DNA of 64,000 nucleotides, taken from contig CAYRHJ010000011.1 in assembly GCA_964424105.1 (NCBI GenBank), positions 83,076 to 147,075 of the forward strand. Direction: 5' to 3'. The stretch's first letter is position 1, and every line of letters begins with the position of its first letter. The stretch is from CAYRHJ01 sp964424105 (GTDB taxonomy: Bacteria > Planctomycetota > Phycisphaerae > UBA1845). This document shows, piece after piece, positions 62,017 through 64,000 of the stretch. The position numbers and the translations under genes were made by a program. Below the pieces are notes generated by a model. The model searched no databases. It saw nothing but the letters and a program-made list of their open reading frames with translations, and was not told the DNA's origin.

Positions 62017-62646
62017 ATGCTCAGCAAAAAGTTTATTGGACTACTGACGACGCTCGCGTTGACAACGCTTTTGGCGACGGCCTCGGCGGGCGAGTTTGAC
62101 GCGGCGATCGAGTACGACACGGGGCATCCGCTCGGTCCTCATTTTCTGGAGCTGGGCGTGGAGACTCCTCTTAGGATCAGAGTTGTCGATCGCATCGGAG
62201 GAGGCGCGTGGCCGATATGGGCTGTGGGATTTGATTTCGAAAATCCGGAAGGACTGTTGGATTGGGACATTCTTGGTCCAGATGGTAAACCATTTACGCC
62301 CGACGACGGTTTCATATGGGAAAGCGGCTTTGATGAGGATCCCTATACCGTTGCACTGACCCCGCCTTTGGCAGTCGACCTATCGATGGGCATTGATGAA
62401 ATCACTGTACCGAATAACGGAAGCGTGTTACTTGCGACGCTGCTAATAACAGGCAATGCAATCGGGAATGAGACTCTAATTGCCGGCGAAGGGATTGTGG
62501 CGTGGCCGTTTGAGATTCCGCTTAACGTCGACTCGACCACATGGCAGGTTGAATTAACGGTCGTTCCGGAGCCAGGAACCGTGATACTGATTGTCCTCGG
62601 TTCCATTCTTCTCTTGTCTGCGCGAATGCGAGTTGATTGTCGCTAA
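62017..62646 (+). CDS. PEP-CTERM protein
   Basis: Start at 62017 follows a GGAG and gives a signal peptide ending in ASAG. The 209-residue protein has a beta-rich middle and the C-terminal VVPEPGTVILIVLGSILLLSARMR, a PEP-CTERM tail with a hydrophobic helix and arginine. Function unknown; exported and surface-sorted by inference. Confidence 0.83.
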   Translation: MLSKKFIGLLTTLALTTLLATASAGEFDAAIEYDTGHPLGPHFLELGVETPLRIRVVDRIGGGAWPIWAVGFDFENPEGLLDWDILGPDGKPFTPDDGFIWESGFDEDPYTVALTPPLAVDLSMGIDEITVPNNGSVLLATLLITGNAIGNETLIAGEGIVAWPFEIPLNVDSTTWQVELTVVPEPGTVILIVLGSILLLSARMRVDCR

Positions 62647-63100
62647 TTGTCAACTCGAAATGCAGTTATGCGGAGTCCATCGAGGCGCCGGGCGGCGCAG
62701 ATGTCTCAACAAGCGGTGATTATTGTCGTTGGCATCGTGATCTCGGGCAGGGGCACCAAAGCATTTTCAGATGTCGTTTGCGATAACCCATCCAATTCGT
62801 TTTGCACCGTTCCAGCAGCCGGGCAATCGCTTCTTGCACAGTTTCCAGGGCTGGCGCATCAATGCGAGTGTTCGGTTGACTTCGGCTCAGCGGGCATTAG
62901 AACTTACTACGGCAAGCCCATGGGAGCGGGCACCGACGCAACAATCGAGGAACTGAACCATCCAAACTGTCGCATTTGGCAAGTCTGTACCGGACGGTTT
63001 CAGTTGCATCTGACTGGCCGGTGTGGTAGACTGACCGCACATTCCGACTGACCTTTCTTTTGCACTGCGTAGCCGGTTCCGGCGGGCCAAGGAGGACGGC
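62647..63100. other. Region with uncertain ORF and promoter-like repeat copy 1
   Basis: An ORF of 134 codons (62647-63051, start TTG or ATG 62668) has no supporting signal and overlaps the repeated upstream region; I do not accept it as a gene. The end of this region is copy 1 of the duplicated segment (62998-63110). Confidence 0.4.
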
Positions 63101-63110
63101 ATGAAGAGCA
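62998..63110 (+). repeat. Duplicated upstream region, copy 1
   Basis: Shares CACATTCCGACTGACCTTTC and following TTTTGCA, a TTGCAT/TAGACT promoter-like pair and a GGAGGA-type ribosome-binding site with copy 2 at 63267-63375. Confidence 0.75.
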
Positions 63111-63307
63111 AAGCTTTGAAGATGGATGGCGAGGCATGCGCGATGGATGGGAGTTTCGTCTTGCAGGGTGACGACATGCACAGCAGGAAGCGGACGATGA
63201 TCGGCCAACGTTCATCGGCGTTGTCTGAGACATGCCCACGCGAGCGTGGGCATGGCACCCAGGCAGGAGTTTCAGTTGGATTGAGACCGGCGAGTGTGAT
63301 ATACTGA
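63101..63307 (+). CDS. Short ORF behind duplicated promoter, possibly a gene remnant
   Basis: ATG 63101 has a strong GGAGGA six bases upstream and opens 68 codons. The protein has no signal peptide and no recognisable domain. It contains a perfect palindrome at 63231-63254 and runs into copy 2 of the promoter region, so it may be what remains of a duplicated gene. I am unsure that it is expressed. Confidence 0.3.
   Translation: MKSKALKMDGEACAMDGSFVLQGDDMHSRKRTMIGQRSSALSETCPRERGHGTQAGVSVGLRPASVIY
63231..63254 (+). repeat. Perfect 11-bp inverted repeat with 2-base loop
   Basis: CATGCCCACGC, loop GA, GCGTGGGCATG, followed by GCACCC; its layout recalls family C (inverted repeat plus CACCC). Confidence 0.8.
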
Positions 63308-63375
63308 TTCCACATTCCGACTGACCTTTCTTTTGCAGCGTGTGTCCGGTCTGGGCGGGCCGGGGAGGATCGTAT
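63267..63375 (+). promoter_or_regulatory. Duplicated upstream region, copy 2, with promoter-like boxes
   Basis: TTGGAT at 63276 and TATACT at 63300 are 18 bases apart; a TGn extended -10 motif precedes TATACT. Copy 1 has the matching TTGCAT and TAGACT, 17 bases apart. Copy 2 is followed by GGGGAGGA and the ATG at 63374. Confidence 0.5.
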
Positions 63376-64000
63376 GACGAACAAGGCGGCGAGGGTAGTG
63401 AGCGTGTGGACGCTGGTAGGGGCGGGGGTCGTAGTGGGCTGGGCGTCGGCGGCCCGGGGGCAGTTCAAGTGCGGCAACGTCTACGTAGCTGAATCGTCCA
63501 ACCGATTCTGCCATGAGCCGCCCGACTATTCCCCGGACAGGATTTGGGAGCTGAACCCCACGACCGGCGAGGTCAAGCTGCTGGCGGAGATCCCCGTGAG
63601 TGATTGCACGTTTCTCACGGGACTGGCATTCACACCGGATGGGACGCGGCTGCGTGCTTCGGCACTTCTGCGCAACGAGATATGGGAGTTCGATTCCGAA
63701 GGGAATTGGACCACGGTGCTGGACGCTAGTGACGGGATCGCCTGCCCGTGGGGGTACAACAACCTGGCCTACGACGCGGAGGGGAACTTCTACGTGGCCA
63801 ACGATTGCGGCGGCAATATTTTGAAATTTCCGGCCGACGGCGGACCGGGGACCGTCTTCACCAGCGGAACGGGGTCGCTTGACGCTTTGGCGTTCGCGGC
63901 GGATGGGGACTTGTATTTCACAACCGTTCTCAACAACTCATCACGATTGATGCGAGTGACGCCGGCAGGAACTGTGACCGAATTTGACAACTACGGAAGC
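63374..64000 (+). CDS. Exported beta-propeller (NHL/SMP-30-like) protein, 3' partial
   Basis: From ATG 63374 the frame is open to the window end, at least 209 residues. Residues 1-29 form a signal peptide ending in ARG. Repeats such as IWELNPTTGEVKLL, GLAFTPDGTRLRASAL, LAYDAEGNFYVANDCGGNILKF and ALAFAADGDLYFTTVL are NHL-like blades. Cysteines C33 and C46 are present near the start. An exported sugar- or ligand-binding propeller is inferred; no enzyme class can be assigned. Confidence 0.8.
   Translation, partial: MTNKAARVVSVWTLVGAGVVVGWASAARGQFKCGNVYVAESSNRFCHEPPDYSPDRIWELNPTTGEVKLLAEIPVSDCTFLTGLAFTPDGTRLRASALLRNEIWEFDSEGNWTTVLDASDGIACPWGYNNLAYDAEGNFYVANDCGGNILKFPADGGPGTVFTSGTGSLDALAFAADGDLYFTTVLNNSSRLMRVTPAGTVTEFDNYGS

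Noticed and set aside
62647..63051. 134-codon ORF after the PEP-CTERM gene
   Set aside because: Start is TTG directly after a stop, no ribosome-binding site, and its end overlaps the duplicated promoter region.

Overview
The window reads as chromosomal DNA of a Planctomycetota-type bacterium, most likely Phycisphaerae-like. This is inferred from gene content; there is no rRNA gene to confirm it. Pointers are a type IV pilin-like protein with a DGH C-terminal motif, PEP-CTERM and IPTL-CTERM sorting tails, lamin-tail domains, dockerin-like Ca-binding repeats, very long cysteine-rich exported proteins, and many small palindromic repeats between genes. GC content looks moderately high by eye.

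Layout. 1-4524: C-terminal part of a giant thrombospondin-type-3 repeat protein with an IPTL-type tail. 4643-9051: housekeeping genes aroB, folC and a ROK sugar kinase, with a repeat-rich stretch at 7698-8034. 9395-13602: a lamin-tail protein, an unrecognised P-loop-like protein, a small membrane protein and a pseudopilin. 13705-22963: large exported proteins, three of which are nucleases (two endonuclease/exonuclease/phosphatase, one endonuclease I). 23584-27879: a XerC-like recombinase, lipoproteins and a beta-propeller protein. 28088-29522: a tRNA-Val with an unusual C33, an Hsp20 gene behind a sigma-54-like promoter, and a PEP-CTERM protein. 29920-32644: purM and purF. 32709-37446: a VanZ-like membrane protein carrying in-frame palindromic repeats, a quinone oxidoreductase and an M28 lipoprotein peptidase. 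37643-45229: a TolC/Yip1/HlyD/ABC/MacB/MacB efflux-type operon. 45614-47323: glnS. 47444-51947: the most unusual locus. 52266-58818: a fused 5-oxoprolinase and a Kazal-domain exported protein. 59163-61961: a diguanylate cyclase, a sigma-70-family protein and a receiver-like protein. 62017-64000: a PEP-CTERM protein, a duplicated promoter region and the start of a beta-propeller protein.

The locus at 47444-51947 (minus strand) looks like a peptide-maturation operon. In order of transcription it encodes a nucleotidyltransferase fused to a SET domain, a 97-residue Tat-signal precursor whose mature part has a perfect inhibitor-cystine-knot cysteine pattern, a VKOR-DsbA fusion (disulfide formation), a PqqD-family protein and an HPr-kinase-like protein. 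PqqD, HPr-kinase-like and nucleotidyltransferase proteins are known from lasso-peptide tailoring, but no lasso cyclase or RadicalSAM enzyme is present here. I propose a bacterial secreted, modified knottin system; this is inference from gene order and motifs.

Interspersed repeats are prominent. Family A (arms ATTCCGGC/GCCGGAAT followed by GACG) has about 20 copies, often beside family B (GGACCGCTCGC...GCGGCTCGTAA, six copies). Family A lies inside the VanZ-like gene and in the 5' end of purF.
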